Position numbers and translations under genes: made by a program
Assembly (NCBI GenBank): GCA_031272515.1
Contig: JAISTR010000038.1
Location: 1-64,000, forward strand
Source: Erysipelotrichaceae bacterium
GTDB lineage: Bacteria > Bacillota_I > Bacilli_A > Erysipelotrichales > Erysipelotrichaceae
Length of the DNA stretch: 64,000 bases
Reading direction: 5' to 3'
Part shown: positions 33,272-42,598 of the stretch, piece after piece
How positions within the stretch are numbered: position 1 is the stretch's first letter
How the letters are laid out: every line of letters begins with the position of its first letter
Notes under the pieces: generated by a model
Databases searched by the model: none
What the model was told of the DNA's origin: nothing
The model's input: the letters and a program-made list of their open reading frames with translations, nothing else

Positions 33272-34786
33272 TTGAGCGTACGTTTGGATGAGAATGTGCT
33301 GGAGATGCGCAATATCAGCAAGAGTTTTCCGGGTGTGCAGGCACTGGATGATGTATCCATCAGTGTCAAGCCGGGTACCGTTCATGCCCTGATGGGTGAA
33401 AACGGGGCAGGCAAGAGCACCCTGATGAAATGTTTGTTTGGAATCTATCATCAGGAACTGGGAGAAATCGTACTTGACGGCCAGCAGGTCTCTTTAAATT
33501 CCCCACAGGAAGCCCTACGCAAAGGGATCTCCATGATCCACCAGGAACTGCAGCCAATCAAGGAGCGAGACATCGCGGAGAACATCTATCTGGGACGCTA
33601 TCCGATGTCGAAGATTCCCTTCTTGATTGACCACAAGAAGCTCTATCAGGATACCAGCGAATTGTTGGAGAGCCTGGATATGCATTTTGACCCGCATACC
33701 AAGCTTGCGGATTTGTCCGTGTCACAGATGCAGTCGGTGGAAATCGCCAAAGCGGTTTCCATGAATGCGAAAGTCGTAATTATGGATGAACCGACTTCTT
33801 CCTTGACGGAAAACGAAGTCGAAAGTCTGTTTAAGATTATCAACAACCTCAAAGCCAAAGGGGTAGCCATCATTTATATTTCGCATAAGATGGAGGAGAT
33901 CCTCAAGATCTCCGACGAAGTCACCATCATGCGCGATGGCAAATATGTAGGGACCTGGAAGGCCAGTGAACTGACCACCGACCTGATTATTTCCAAGATG
34001 GTCGGCCGTGAACTCACCAACCGTTTCCCGGCCCGCCACAACACCCCCGGCGAAGTGATTTTTGAAGTCAGGGACTTCACCTCGATTCATGAAAAGTCCT
34101 TCCGGGAAGTGTCGTTCTCCGTAAAAAAAGGCGAGATCTTCGGCATCGGCGGTCTGGTTGGAGCACAGCGTACGGAACTGATGGAAGCCATCTTCGGCCT
34201 GCGCCATATCACCAAGGGCGAAGTGATTTACAAGGGACAGACCCTGAATATCAAATCCCCCAAGGACGCCATCAAGAAGGGCATCGCCCTTTTGACAGAA
34301 GACCGCAGGGGTTCCGGAATCTTCAGCGTTTTGTCGGTGGCGGACAATGTTTCCATCGCATCGCTGCACCAGTATGTCGACCATCTGGTTATGTTAAACA
34401 GCAAAAAGATCAACAATCTGGTGGATGAGAATGTGCAAAAGCTCAACATCAAGACCCCTGACAACAAGACCCTGATTCAGTCTTTGTCCGGCGGCAACCA
34501 GCAGAAGGTCATCATTTCCCGCTGGCTGGCGAACAATCCGGATGTGTTCATTCTGGATGAACCGACCCGGGGCATTGATGTCGGTGCCAAGTATGAGATT
34601 TACACCATCATCACGAAACTGGCGGAGGAAGGCAAATCCATCATTATGATTTCCTCGGAAATGCCGGAACTGTTGGGCATGTCCGACAGGATTATGGTCA
34701 TGTGCGAAGGACGCGTCAGCGGCATCGTTGACGGCAAGTCCACGACGCAGGAAGAAATCATGGCGTTAGCCACGAAATATATGTGA
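33272..34786 (+). CDS. mglA: Galactoside/sugar ABC transporter ATP-binding protein
   Basis: A 504-residue double ABC ATPase, the usual form for simple-sugar importers. The first cassette is complete: GENGAGKST, signature-like LSVSQMQSVEIAKA, and VVIMDEPTSSLTENEV. The second has a degenerate Walker A (GLVGAQRTEL) but a good signature SLSGGNQQKVIISRW and FILDEPTRGIDVGA. I propose TTG 33272 as the start, because AGGAGG is only one base from the alternative GTG at 33266 but seven from the TTG. An 11-base gap separates it from mglC. Confidence 0.92.
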   Translation: MSVRLDENVLEMRNISKSFPGVQALDDVSISVKPGTVHALMGENGAGKSTLMKCLFGIYHQELGEIVLDGQQVSLNSPQEALRKGISMIHQELQPIKERDIAENIYLGRYPMSKIPFLIDHKKLYQDTSELLESLDMHFDPHTKLADLSVSQMQSVEIAKAVSMNAKVVIMDEPTSSLTENEVESLFKIINNLKAKGVAIIYISHKMEEILKISDEVTIMRDGKYVGTWKASELTTDLIISKMVGRELTNRFPARHNTPGEVIFEVRDFTSIHEKSFREVSFSVKKGEIFGIGGLVGAQRTELMEAIFGLRHITKGEVIYKGQTLNIKSPKDAIKKGIALLTEDRRGSGIFSVLSVADNVSIASLHQYVDHLVMLNSKKINNLVDENVQKLNIKTPDNKTLIQSLSGGNQQKVIISRWLANNPDVFILDEPTRGIDVGAKYEIYTIITKLAEEGKSIIMISSEMPELLGMSDRIMVMCEGRVSGIVDGKSTTQEEIMALATKYM

Positions 34787-34797
34787 GGAGAGAAGAT

Positions 34798-35883
34798 ATG
34801 GGATTCATTAACAAACTGCAAGAGAAGTTCCAGAATTTGATCAGCACCTTCACGAATCGTGACAAATTTGTCAAGGCTTTGTTCAACAACGCCATTCTGA
34901 TTGTGCTCTTGGCGATTGTCGTCTTTGTCGGCATCCGCAATCCGAACTACCTGAGCCCGCAAAACCTGATCACCCTATCGGTCAATGCGGCCCCCCGCTT
35001 CATCATTGCTTTGGGGGTCAGCGGCTGTCTGATTACCAGGGGCACCGACCTGTCGGCGGGGCGCATGGTGGGCATGGCCGGCTGTATTTCCGCCTCGCTT
35101 TGCCAGCGGCTGGACTTTGCGGGAAGGCTGCATGCCTGGCTGCCTGATATGGGCAACCACGAAGTGTACTGGGTCATCGGCGTCATTCTCTTTACGATTA
35201 TCTGCTGCTGCCTGGTTGGTTTGATTTCCGGCTCCATCGTTGCCTTTTTGAAGGTTCCGCCCTTCATCGCCACCCTGGGCATGCAACAAATCATCTACAG
35301 CTTCAACATGATTTATACCAAGTCCCAACCCATCGGGGCGCTGCGGTCTTCCTTTTTGACCCTGGCAAAGGGGATTACGATTCCCTGGATTGACTTGGGC
35401 AAGGGTCGTTTCATGTCGATTCCCTACATGTTTATCCTGATGATTCTCATCGGCATCATCTTCTGGTTTCTCTACAACAAAACCCGTCATGGCAAATATA
35501 TGTATGCCATCGGCGGCAATGAAGTAGCGGCTGAAGTGTCCGGCATCAATACCAAGATCATGCTTTTGAAGATCTATTGCCTGGCGGGAGGCATGTACGC
35601 CATCGGCGGCATGCTGCAGGCGGCGAAAGCCGGAGCTGCCTCATTGAGTTTGGGACAGGGCTATGAGCTGGAAGCAATCGCAGCCTGTACCATCGGCGGG
35701 GTTTCCACCACCGGCGGCGTTGGCAAGGTTTCCGGGATTTTGACCGGGGTGCTGGTGTTTGAGCTGTTGAAGTCGGCACTGCTGTTTCTGGGAGTGGACT
35801 CCAACTACAACTTCATGGTGCAGGGCCTGGTCATCTTGGTGGCGGTTGCCTTCGACATCCGGAAGTATATAGCGAAGAAATAG
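34798..35883 (+). CDS. mglC: Galactoside/sugar ABC transporter permease
   Basis: A 361-residue membrane protein with eight to ten helices. GVSGCLITRGTDLSAGRMVGMAG, PPFIATLGMQQIIYSF, YAIGGNEVAAEVSGIN and AACTIGGVSTTGGVGKVSGIL are typical of MglC/RbsC-type permeases. It forms the channel served by MglA and MglB. GAGGAGAG precedes ATG 34798. A terminator follows, so mglBAC ends here; no sugar kinase or mutarotase gene is attached. Confidence 0.92.
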   Translation: MGFINKLQEKFQNLISTFTNRDKFVKALFNNAILIVLLAIVVFVGIRNPNYLSPQNLITLSVNAAPRFIIALGVSGCLITRGTDLSAGRMVGMAGCISASLCQRLDFAGRLHAWLPDMGNHEVYWVIGVILFTIICCCLVGLISGSIVAFLKVPPFIATLGMQQIIYSFNMIYTKSQPIGALRSSFLTLAKGITIPWIDLGKGRFMSIPYMFILMILIGIIFWFLYNKTRHGKYMYAIGGNEVAAEVSGINTKIMLLKIYCLAGGMYAIGGMLQAAKAGAASLSLGQGYELEAIAACTIGGVSTTGGVGKVSGILTGVLVFELLKSALLFLGVDSNYNFMVQGLVILVAVAFDIRKYIAKK

Positions 35884-35907
35884 AGCGAGAGATCGCTCTT
35901 TTTTTGG
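35883..35907 (+). terminator. Intrinsic terminator after mglC
   Basis: AGAGCGA and TCGCTCT with GAGA loop, then a T-run. Confidence 0.75.
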
Positions 35908-35948
35908 TTGGTTAGTGGCAATGAGTTTCTGTTTATTGAAACAGGAAA

Positions 35949-36006
35949 AAGATTATAATCAGCTTAATCTATGTAATTTATGGTGGATTAAGCTGATTAT
36001 AATTTT
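35949..36006. repeat. 18-bp perfect inverted repeat before the AAA ATPase gene
   Basis: Arms ATTATAATCAGCTTAATC (35952-35969) and its exact complement (35986-36003) are separated by 16 bases; one G-T pair and two more A-T pairs extend the stem. Both arms contain TATAAT. The second arm ends 20 bases before the ATPase ATG, so it may hold the gene's -10. Confidence 0.8.
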
Positions 36007-36022
36007 GTGGTAGAGGTGTTGA

Positions 36023-37458
36023 ATGAACATTATCGGCCGAACACAGGAGATTAAATCACTTAATCATTGCCTGCAATCCAGAAAACCGGAGTTTCTGGTG
36101 GTATATGGCAGACGCCGGGTTGGAAAAACCTATTTAATTCGGGAGTTTTTTCATAATGATTTCTGTTTTACTGCACCGGGCAGAGAAATGATGGCAGTTA
36201 CAGCGAAAATGAAACGATGGAGCAGGAACTGACTGCTTTCCATGCAGCTTTAATGAAATATGGGAAAGAACCCTATGAAAAGAAAAACAATTGGTTCGAT
36301 ACTTTTTTACAATTGGAACATTTAATTGAACAATCTGGTATTGAAGGAAAGAAAGTAATCTTTATCGATGAAATGCCCAGGTTGGATACACCAAAATCAA
36401 AGTTTTTGCCGGCGCTGGAATATCTCTGGAACAGCTATGCCTCTGCCAACCCGGATATTCTGCTGGTTGTCTGCGGATCCGCCACCTCCTGGATAGTAAA
36501 AAATGTTTTGAAAAACACCCAAGGGCTGTTCAACCGGGTTACCCGGCAAATGTACTTGGAACCGTTCACGTTACGGGAAACGGAACTTTTCTTTCAGGAC
36601 CGGGGTATCATATTCAACCGATACAATATAATTGAGAGTTACATGATCTTTGGCGGCATTCCATATTACCTTGATCTCTTTGACAGTACTTATGGTTTGC
36701 CTAAAAACATCGACATGATTTTTTTCGGACCCAATGCACTGCTGAAAAATGAATACCAGAATCTTTTTAACACATTGTTTAAGAATGCTGAAAATCACCA
36801 TCGTATCGTTACAGCTTTGGCGAAGAAATCTGCGGGGATGACGCGGGAGGAACTGCTGGCAGCGACGAAAATAAAAAACGGTGGCACTTTCACTGATGCC
36901 CTGGAAGATTTACAACTCTCCGGGTTAATCCGAAAATATAACAAGTATTTAAAAAAAAGCAAAGGGGTTGTGTATCAGCTTATGGATGCCTTTGTTTTGT
37001 TTTATTACCGGTTTTTGAAGGACGGCGTTATTAATGATGAAAACTATTGGTCCAACAGTTATGACCGGGGAGCACACAATGCCTGGGCAGGGTATGCTTT
37101 TGAGCAGGTCTGCCTGAAACATCAGCAGCAGATTCGCCAGGCACTGGGGATTGCCGGGGTAGCTGCCGATATTTTTTTTTGGCGCAGCAATTCCAAAGAA
37201 AATCACGCGCAAATCGATTTGGTAATCGACCGCCGCGATCAGATTATCAATTTATGTGAGATAAAATATGCAACACGGGAATATGAAATCACCAAAGCCT
37301 ACAGCGAAACACTGGAGAAAAAAGTGCTGAGTTTTCTTTCAGAGACCAAAACCAAAAAAGCCATCCGTACAACCTTGATTACCACCTATGGTGTTGCCCC
37401 CACCCCATATCAGCATGCCGTTCAATCTTTCCTTACCATGAACGATCTGTTTGGATAA
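36023..37458 (+). pseudogene. AAA ATPase with DUF234 C-terminus, frameshifted
   Basis: The first frame (36023-36232) has NIIGRTQEIKSLN and the Walker A motif YGRRRVGKTYLIREF; the second (to 37458) has Walker B KVIFIDEMPRLDTP, LVVCGSATSWIVKN, YLEPFTLRETELFF, the GGIPYYL motif, a winged helix (KIKNGGTFTDALEDLQLSGLI) and a DUF234-like end with a restriction-like EIKYA motif. Adding one T to the run at 36166-36169 joins them and restores the family pattern (FYCTGQRND), so a single-base loss is the cause. The complete protein would be about 478 residues. Such ATPases are common mobile-type accessory genes of unclear role. A sequencing error cannot be excluded. Confidence 0.75.
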
Positions 37459-37491
37459 CAGCTGAAAACAACCGACTCCAACCAAACCGCA

Positions 37492-37538
37492 GGAATGTTT
37501 TGCTTGAAACCAATCAAGTCAAAACACTCCTTTTTTTG
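37492..37538 (+). terminator. Intrinsic terminator after the ATPase gene
   Basis: GGA-TGTTTTG and CAAAACA-TCC pair with single-base bulges, followed by seven Ts. Confidence 0.65.
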
Positions 37539-37622
37539 TATATCCATCGACAAAACCACTTTAGTGGCATAATATGGACATAAATAAATGGGTTATTTTA
37601 ACGTCTAAAACCATAAAAGTCA

Positions 37623-37737
37623 TTCGAACACTTCTTTGAAAGAAAAAAATTCTTAAAAAAATGTAAAGTTTGCTTGACATCCGGTAACAAGGGGTGTATT
37701 GTGTAGATGTAAAGTAAACTTTACACAAGTGTTCGAA
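37623..37737 (+). promoter_or_regulatory. Promoter with nested inverted repeats, DUF885 gene
   Basis: Promoter TTGACA (37674-37679), 17-base spacer, TATTGT (37697-37702). TGTAAAGT-AA-ACTTTACA (37708-37725) is a perfect operator-like dyad at the start point, and another TGTAAAGT half lies at 37662-37669 just before the -35. Around the whole block, TTCGAACACTT (37623-37633) and AAGTGTTCGAA (37727-37737) are exact complements. Two separate regulators may bind here. Confidence 0.65.
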
Positions 37738-37771
37738 CCATTTACTTACTGAGAAGAGGGGGGATGAAACA

Positions 37772-39547
37772 ATGTTAAAGAAAATTCTCAGTGTGATTCT
37801 GATTCTCTGTCTATTGGCTAATCTGAGTGCTTGCGCGAAGCCGGAAGAGACGCCAACGGTGGCAGAAAATCCCAATGAAGAATTTGCGGCGTTTGTGACC
37901 AGGGTGCTGGTTTACGAGCTGCCGAGTGACAACTTCTACTACAATCTGTATTTTATTGAACCGCAAAACTACGGGATTGAAACAGAACCCTATGTTCTGG
38001 ACTACATTTCCAAAGAGGAATGGGATGCCTCTGTAGCAGAGGCGAAAGAGCTTTTGGCAGAGCTGGATGGCTTTGAAACCAACACCCTGGATGCAACACA
38101 GCAGGTCGAGGCCATCCGCATCCGCCATGATCTGGAATACATCATTGCGATGGAGGATTACTATTACCTGGATGTCTCCTACCTGGGAGCTTCCATGGGT
38201 ATGGCGATTATGCTGCCGACGGACCTGGAGAATTATGAGTTCTTCAGTAAACAGGATATCGACTGGTATCTGAGCATTCTAGAGCAGGCTCCAGCCATGT
38301 TTCAGACCTATGCGGACCATGAAGAAGAACGGATCAAAAACGGGGTCGGCTTCAACAGTGACAACCTCAACCGTTCGATTGAACAGGCAGAAAAAACCGC
38401 TGCCATCACCGATTACTTCCTGGTCAAGGATTTCCAGGAAAAAATCGACGCCCTCGATTATCTGAGTGCAGAAGAAAAACAAGCTTATAAGGATCAGCAG
38501 GAAGAGATCATCTACAACACCTTCTTGCCAGGATATCAAGCCCTGGCGGACCGCTTGAAGATGATCGATGCCAGTGCTATGGATGGTCTGACCCTGGCGG
38601 ATAAACCGCAGGGGATTGCCTACTATGATCTGTTAATCAAGCACAAAGCAGGGATTGATATGACTACCGAAGAACTCAAGGCCTTCTATGAAGCCCAGAT
38701 GAGTAATGCCATCCTCCAGATTCAACAGGTTGCCATGAGTGATCCGGACATCCTGGTCAAGGCCAATGAAGGCACGCTGTTTATTGAACCTATGCTGGAG
38801 GTGACTTCAGTAGAGGAAGCGGAGGAATTCTTCAAAACCGCAATCACGGAGGACTTCCCGGCCATCGAGGAAGTTGCCTACCAGATCTCCAAGGTCGATG
38901 AGTCCAATTCTGACATGGGGGCGGCAGCCTACTATATGCCAGGCCGCTATGATGCCCCAAAAAGCAGCCCGGAGCAGATCTTCATCAATGGCGACTTCGC
39001 CGGTGAATCCATCAATGTCTACGCACATGAAGGCTATCCGGGACACCTGTACCAGTTTGTCTACGTGAAGCAAAACGGGATCTCACCCTATCTCTATCTG
39101 AGCCAGGATAACGCCTATGTGGAAGGCTGGGGAACCTATGTCATGAACTACGTCGTCAAGTACTCCAACTACACGGAAAACGAAAAGATCGTTTACTTCT
39201 ACAACATGGCTTACTCGCAAGCCCTGGTGGGCTTAATGGATATCATGGTGAATGTGGAAGGCTACAGCAGGGACGAGCTCTACGACTTCTTAGTCGCCAA
39301 TGTGAACCCGGAGCTGACAAGGGAGTACTCGGATGAAACCTACAATGAACTGGAGGAAGTCCCGGTCCAGATGCACTACTATGCTGCCGGCTTCCTGATG
39401 GTCCTGGATATGCGTGAAGAGATTCGCGAAGGCCTGGGGGACAAGTACAGCGACCTGTTGTTTCATACCTTCTTTCTGGACCACTGCGGCTATAGCCTGA
39501 GTGATCTGAAAGAACTGGTTCCCGCCTTTATCGAAGCAAACAAATAA
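37772..39547 (+). CDS. DUF885-family lipoprotein, probable metallopeptidase
   Basis: A 591-residue exported lipoprotein (signal peptide with lipobox LSAC). The DUF885 domain fills the rest; its likely zinc site is HEGYPGH (about residues 418-424), an HExxxxH-like variant, with the downstream EGWGTY motif that supplies a Glu ligand. Family members are uncharacterised or act on peptides. Acidic, Asn/Tyr-rich sequence is consistent with an extracellular protein. GAGGGGGG precedes the start. A 10-base gap leads to an ABC transporter pair, so a link between extracellular peptide turnover and transport is possible. Confidence 0.82.
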   Translation: MLKKILSVILILCLLANLSACAKPEETPTVAENPNEEFAAFVTRVLVYELPSDNFYYNLYFIEPQNYGIETEPYVLDYISKEEWDASVAEAKELLAELDGFETNTLDATQQVEAIRIRHDLEYIIAMEDYYYLDVSYLGASMGMAIMLPTDLENYEFFSKQDIDWYLSILEQAPAMFQTYADHEEERIKNGVGFNSDNLNRSIEQAEKTAAITDYFLVKDFQEKIDALDYLSAEEKQAYKDQQEEIIYNTFLPGYQALADRLKMIDASAMDGLTLADKPQGIAYYDLLIKHKAGIDMTTEELKAFYEAQMSNAILQIQQVAMSDPDILVKANEGTLFIEPMLEVTSVEEAEEFFKTAITEDFPAIEEVAYQISKVDESNSDMGAAAYYMPGRYDAPKSSPEQIFINGDFAGESINVYAHEGYPGHLYQFVYVKQNGISPYLYLSQDNAYVEGWGTYVMNYVVKYSNYTENEKIVYFYNMAYSQALVGLMDIMVNVEGYSRDELYDFLVANVNPELTREYSDETYNELEEVPVQMHYYAAGFLMVLDMREEIREGLGDKYSDLLFHTFFLDHCGYSLSDLKELVPAFIEANK

Positions 39548-39558
39548 GGAGCAATTCT

Positions 39559-40407
39559 ATGACACAATTAATTACATTACACAACATCCGCAAGGAGTTT
39601 GGGGAGAAGGTGGCTCTGGCGGAACTTTCAATAAACCTTCATGAGGGGGAAATCCTGGGCTTTCTGGGACCCTCCGGAGCCGGAAAGACCACCACCATCA
39701 AAATCATCACCGGTCAATTGCACCAGACCTCGGGCGAAGCCGAGGTCCTGGGCAAGGACAGCCGTAAAATCGATGAATCGATTTACCGGCAAATCGGGAT
39801 TGTCACCGACAACAGCGGCGTCTATGATGAGTTCTCGGTCTATGACAACCTCGCCTTATTCGCCAGCATCCTGCAGGTGGATAAGAGTACCATCGACGGG
39901 TTATTGGCACGGGTCGGCCTGTCGGCGGAAAAGAAGCAGGCAGCCGGAAAGCTGTCCAAGGGACAGAAACAAAGGCTGGTACTGGTCAGGGCGATCTTGC
40001 ATAACCCCAGGATCCTGTTTCTGGATGAACCGACTTCAGGGCTGGACCCCAGCACCGCCAAGGATATCCATGACCTGCTCTTGGAACTTAAAAGCGAAGG
40101 CACGAGCATCTTTCTGACCACCCACAACATGGAGGAAGCCACCAGGCTTTGCGACCGTGTTGCCCTGCTTAATGAGGGCAGGGTCGTGGAGGAGGGGGCA
40201 CCCCTGGATATCTGCCTGCGCTATAACACCGAGAAAAAGTATGAGCTGTTATTGAGTGACAAGAGCACCCTGGTTCTTAGCCACAACAAGCATGACCTAC
40301 AAGCCTTATCTGATTTATTGAACAGTGATCAGGTAGAGACCCTGCATTCACTGGAACCGTCACTGGAAAGTGTGTTTCTGAAAGTGACAGGAAGGGGATT
40401 ACAATGA
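39559..40407 (+). CDS. ABC transporter ATP-binding protein (ABC-2 type exporter)
   Basis: A 282-residue ATPase with Walker A GPSGAGKTT, Q-loop region RQIGIVTDNSGVYDEF, signature LSKGQKQRLVLVRA, Walker B ILFLDEPTSGLD and TTHNMEEA. The short C-terminal extension ending SLEPSLESVFLKVTGRGL is typical of exporters of the antibiotic- or lantibiotic-resistance type. It pairs with the permease whose start overlaps its stop by four bases (ATGA). GGAG precedes the ATG. The exported substrate is unknown. Confidence 0.88.
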   Translation: MTQLITLHNIRKEFGEKVALAELSINLHEGEILGFLGPSGAGKTTTIKIITGQLHQTSGEAEVLGKDSRKIDESIYRQIGIVTDNSGVYDEFSVYDNLALFASILQVDKSTIDGLLARVGLSAEKKQAAGKLSKGQKQRLVLVRAILHNPRILFLDEPTSGLDPSTAKDIHDLLLELKSEGTSIFLTTHNMEEATRLCDRVALLNEGRVVEEGAPLDICLRYNTEKKYELLLSDKSTLVLSHNKHDLQALSDLLNSDQVETLHSLEPSLESVFLKVTGRGLQ

Positions 40408-41156
40408 ACATTTCAATTTCCAGAGTGATTACCATCGCTCAGTTTAAATTCAAGGAACTGACCAAAAACAAGACCTTTCTGATTGCCCTGGCCGTGATTC
40501 CGGGCATGACCCTGGTCATGCGCTGGCTCTATACCAGCATGGGTGAAGAGTTCGGGGAGGAGATGCCGCCGGAGATCTTCGGGATGGTGCTGGCAATGGG
40601 GGTGCTCTATGTACTGACGATGCTCTCGATTTCGATGCCGGCTACCCTTTTGTCCAAGGATAAGGAGAAGCATACCCTGAGGGCCTTAATGACCTCTTCG
40701 GTCTCAGGCGGCGAGTACTTTCTGGGCAGCATCCTTCCGCTCTTACTGATTGGCATTATTTTGAATGGTGTGGTGCTTGTGATATCCGGTTTGGATATGA
40801 ACATGGTCAACATTCCGGTCTTCTTCCTGCTGACCACCCTGGGTATTGTCACCGGCAATGTCCTGGGCATGACCATCGGCATCTTTGCGAAGGACCAAAT
40901 GGCTGCCGGCAACATGGCGACGCCGTTTCTGTTAATATTAATGTTAATACCGATGTTCTCGATGCTGCTGGAAAGCCTGGCGCAGATCTCCCAGTATATC
41001 TATACCGGGATTGTGGTCGACATGATCTTCAACTATTCTGCCGGAGTTGCCTTCATTTTAACCCCCTTTAAACTGGGGGTGATGCTAGTCGAGATTGCGG
41101 CAGCGATCGCCCTGTTTCTGTTTGTCTATAAGAGGAACGGCTTTGAACAGGATTAG
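40404..41156 (+). CDS. ABC-2 type transporter permease
   Basis: A 250-residue membrane protein with six helices. The cytoplasmic N-terminus (ITIAQFKFKELTKNKTFL) and the motif LLSKDKEKHTLRALMTSSVSGGEYFLGSIL are characteristic of ABC-2 permeases, as is GNVLGMTIGIFAKDQMAAGNM. It forms the channel for the ATPase encoded just before it. It is probably part of one transcript from the DUF885 gene through the flavoprotein gene, since gaps are short and no terminator is seen. Confidence 0.85.
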   Translation: MNISISRVITIAQFKFKELTKNKTFLIALAVIPGMTLVMRWLYTSMGEEFGEEMPPEIFGMVLAMGVLYVLTMLSISMPATLLSKDKEKHTLRALMTSSVSGGEYFLGSILPLLLIGIILNGVVLVISGLDMNMVNIPVFFLLTTLGIVTGNVLGMTIGIFAKDQMAAGNMATPFLLILMLIPMFSMLLESLAQISQYIYTGIVVDMIFNYSAGVAFILTPFKLGVMLVEIAAAIALFLFVYKRNGFEQD

Positions 41157-41170
41157 ATTGGGGAGGGGAT

Positions 41171-41845
41171 ATGAAGGTTTGTGCGGTTCATACAAAAGTC
41201 TCCGGGAGTACCCGGAAAATCAGTGATTTGTTAATTGAAGAATTGAAGAAAAACAATGCAGAGATTTCGATTCAGGAATACACCGTTGCCGGGTTCAAGC
41301 CCTGTGCAGGGTGTTTTTCCTGTTTTGCCAACGGGGAAAAAACCTGTCCGCATGCATCGGAAGTCGGTCCGATTGCGGTAGCAATCGAAGAAGCGGATGT
41401 GGTGATTCTGGACTCGCCCTGCTATACCATGGGCATGGCGGGAGCCATGCAGAGCTTTCTGGAACACCTGGGTTACCGCTTTTTTGCGCACCGCCCGCAT
41501 CCGGCAATGGCCCATAAAATCGGGGTGGCGATCAGTACCTGCGGCGGCCTGGGGGCAGGCAAGGTCACCAAGGACTTGAAACGGCACTTCTTCTATTGGG
41601 GGGCAGCCAAGTACTACCGTTTGCCCTTTACGGTCTTTGCGAGCAGCTGGCCTGAGGTTAAGGAGAAGACCAAGGCGAAAATTGTAAAGAAAATCCAGAA
41701 GACCGCTTTGTCAATCAGTGAAAAATCAGGGAAGGTGAACCGTCCCGTCCATTTGCGTATGATGATGAGAGTCTGCGGGGCTATGGTAAAAAAAGGCAAT
41801 GGCTTTCCCTTGGATGCGGCCTGGTGGACCAGTCAGAATCCCTGA
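41171..41845 (+). CDS. Flavodoxin-fold NAD(P)H-dependent oxidoreductase
   Basis: A 224-residue flavoprotein of the NADPH-dependent FMN-reductase/iron-sulfur-flavoprotein type. FMN phosphate binding is expected at HTKVSGSTRKISDLL; GFKPCAGCFSCF contains a CxxCxxC-like cluster as in iron-sulfur flavoproteins, with CPHASEV following; DSPCYTMGMAGAMQSFLEHLG and STCGGLGAGKV complete the flavin site. The C-terminus is basic. GGGGAGGGG precedes the ATG. Its role next to the exporter is unclear; it may protect against redox-active compounds. Confidence 0.8.
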   Translation: MKVCAVHTKVSGSTRKISDLLIEELKKNNAEISIQEYTVAGFKPCAGCFSCFANGEKTCPHASEVGPIAVAIEEADVVILDSPCYTMGMAGAMQSFLEHLGYRFFAHRPHPAMAHKIGVAISTCGGLGAGKVTKDLKRHFFYWGAAKYYRLPFTVFASSWPEVKEKTKAKIVKKIQKTALSISEKSGKVNRPVHLRMMMRVCGAMVKKGNGFPLDAAWWTSQNP

Positions 41846-41850
41846 AAAAA

Positions 41851-41892
41851 TTCATTAAAGGTAAATTAAAAGAAGCTTGGGTATCGTATACT
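41851..41892 (+). promoter_or_regulatory. Direct-repeat operator and promoter for the two-component genes
   Basis: ATTAAAG (41854-41860) and ATTAAAA (41865-41871) are 11 bases apart, the spacing of OmpR/PhoB-type sites. TATACT lies at 41887-41892; a weaker TATCGT at 41882-41887 would match the geometry of the two related promoters at 43902 and 44175. Confidence 0.65.
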
Positions 41893-41911
41893 TGTAATAA
41901 GAAAAACAGTT

Positions 41912-42598
41912 ATGAAGATACTCTATGTGGAAGATGAAAAATATATGGCCAAAGCCTTGGCCCAGGTGCTCAAGAAACACAACTACAGCGTGGATCTGGC
42001 TTTTGATGGTGAAAGCGGACTGGATTTGGCTTTGAGCGGTTTATATGACATTGTGGTGCTGGACATCATGCTGCCAAAGCGCGACGGGATTTCCATCCTG
42101 GAAGAGATGCGTGGCCAGAAACTTGAAACACCGGTGATTTTGTTGAGTGCGAAAAGCGAATTGGAGGACAAGGTCAAGGGCCTGGACAGCGGTGCGGATG
42201 ACTATTTGCCCAAGCCCTTTGCCAGTGAGGAACTCTTGGCCCGTTTACGGGCCTTGGGCAGGCGCAAGTCGCTGGTGGTCAGTCAGGATGTCCTGGAGTT
42301 CGGGGACATCGAACTCAACTACAATACCCTGGATTTGCGCGGACCGCTGTCGTCCTTTCATCTGACCCTCAAGGAGAGTCAGCTATTGGAGCTCTTGATT
42401 TTGAATCAGGGCAGGGCGATTGCGACCGATACGATTATTGAGAAGCTCTGGGGCTGGGACAGCGATACCGAAGACCGGCATGTTCAGGTGCAGGTCGCCT
42501 TTGTGCGCAAGAAGCTCTCCCTGTGCTCAAAACTCGTTAAGATTGTGACCGTCAGGGGTGTGGGCTACCGCTTAGTAAAGGAAGAGAGCGATGTTTAA
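41912..42598 (+). CDS. OmpR/PhoB-family response regulator
   Basis: A 228-residue regulator. The receiver domain has the acidic pair VEDEKY, the phosphorylated Asp51 in VVLDIMLPKRDG, Ser/Thr in LLSAKS and Lys in YLPKPFASEELLARL. The winged-helix DNA-binding domain (from about 130) ends in the usual ED-RHVQVQVAFVRKKL and TVRGVGYRLV. This class binds tandem direct repeats 11 bases apart, exactly what is seen before this gene, the candidate RNA and the VTC operon. The ATG has only a weak ribosome binding site, and its end overlaps the kinase gene by eight bases. Confidence 0.93.
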   Translation: MKILYVEDEKYMAKALAQVLKKHNYSVDLAFDGESGLDLALSGLYDIVVLDIMLPKRDGISILEEMRGQKLETPVILLSAKSELEDKVKGLDSGADDYLPKPFASEELLARLRALGRRKSLVVSQDVLEFGDIELNYNTLDLRGPLSSFHLTLKESQLLELLILNQGRAIATDTIIEKLWGWDSDTEDRHVQVQVAFVRKKLSLCSKLVKIVTVRGVGYRLVKEESDV

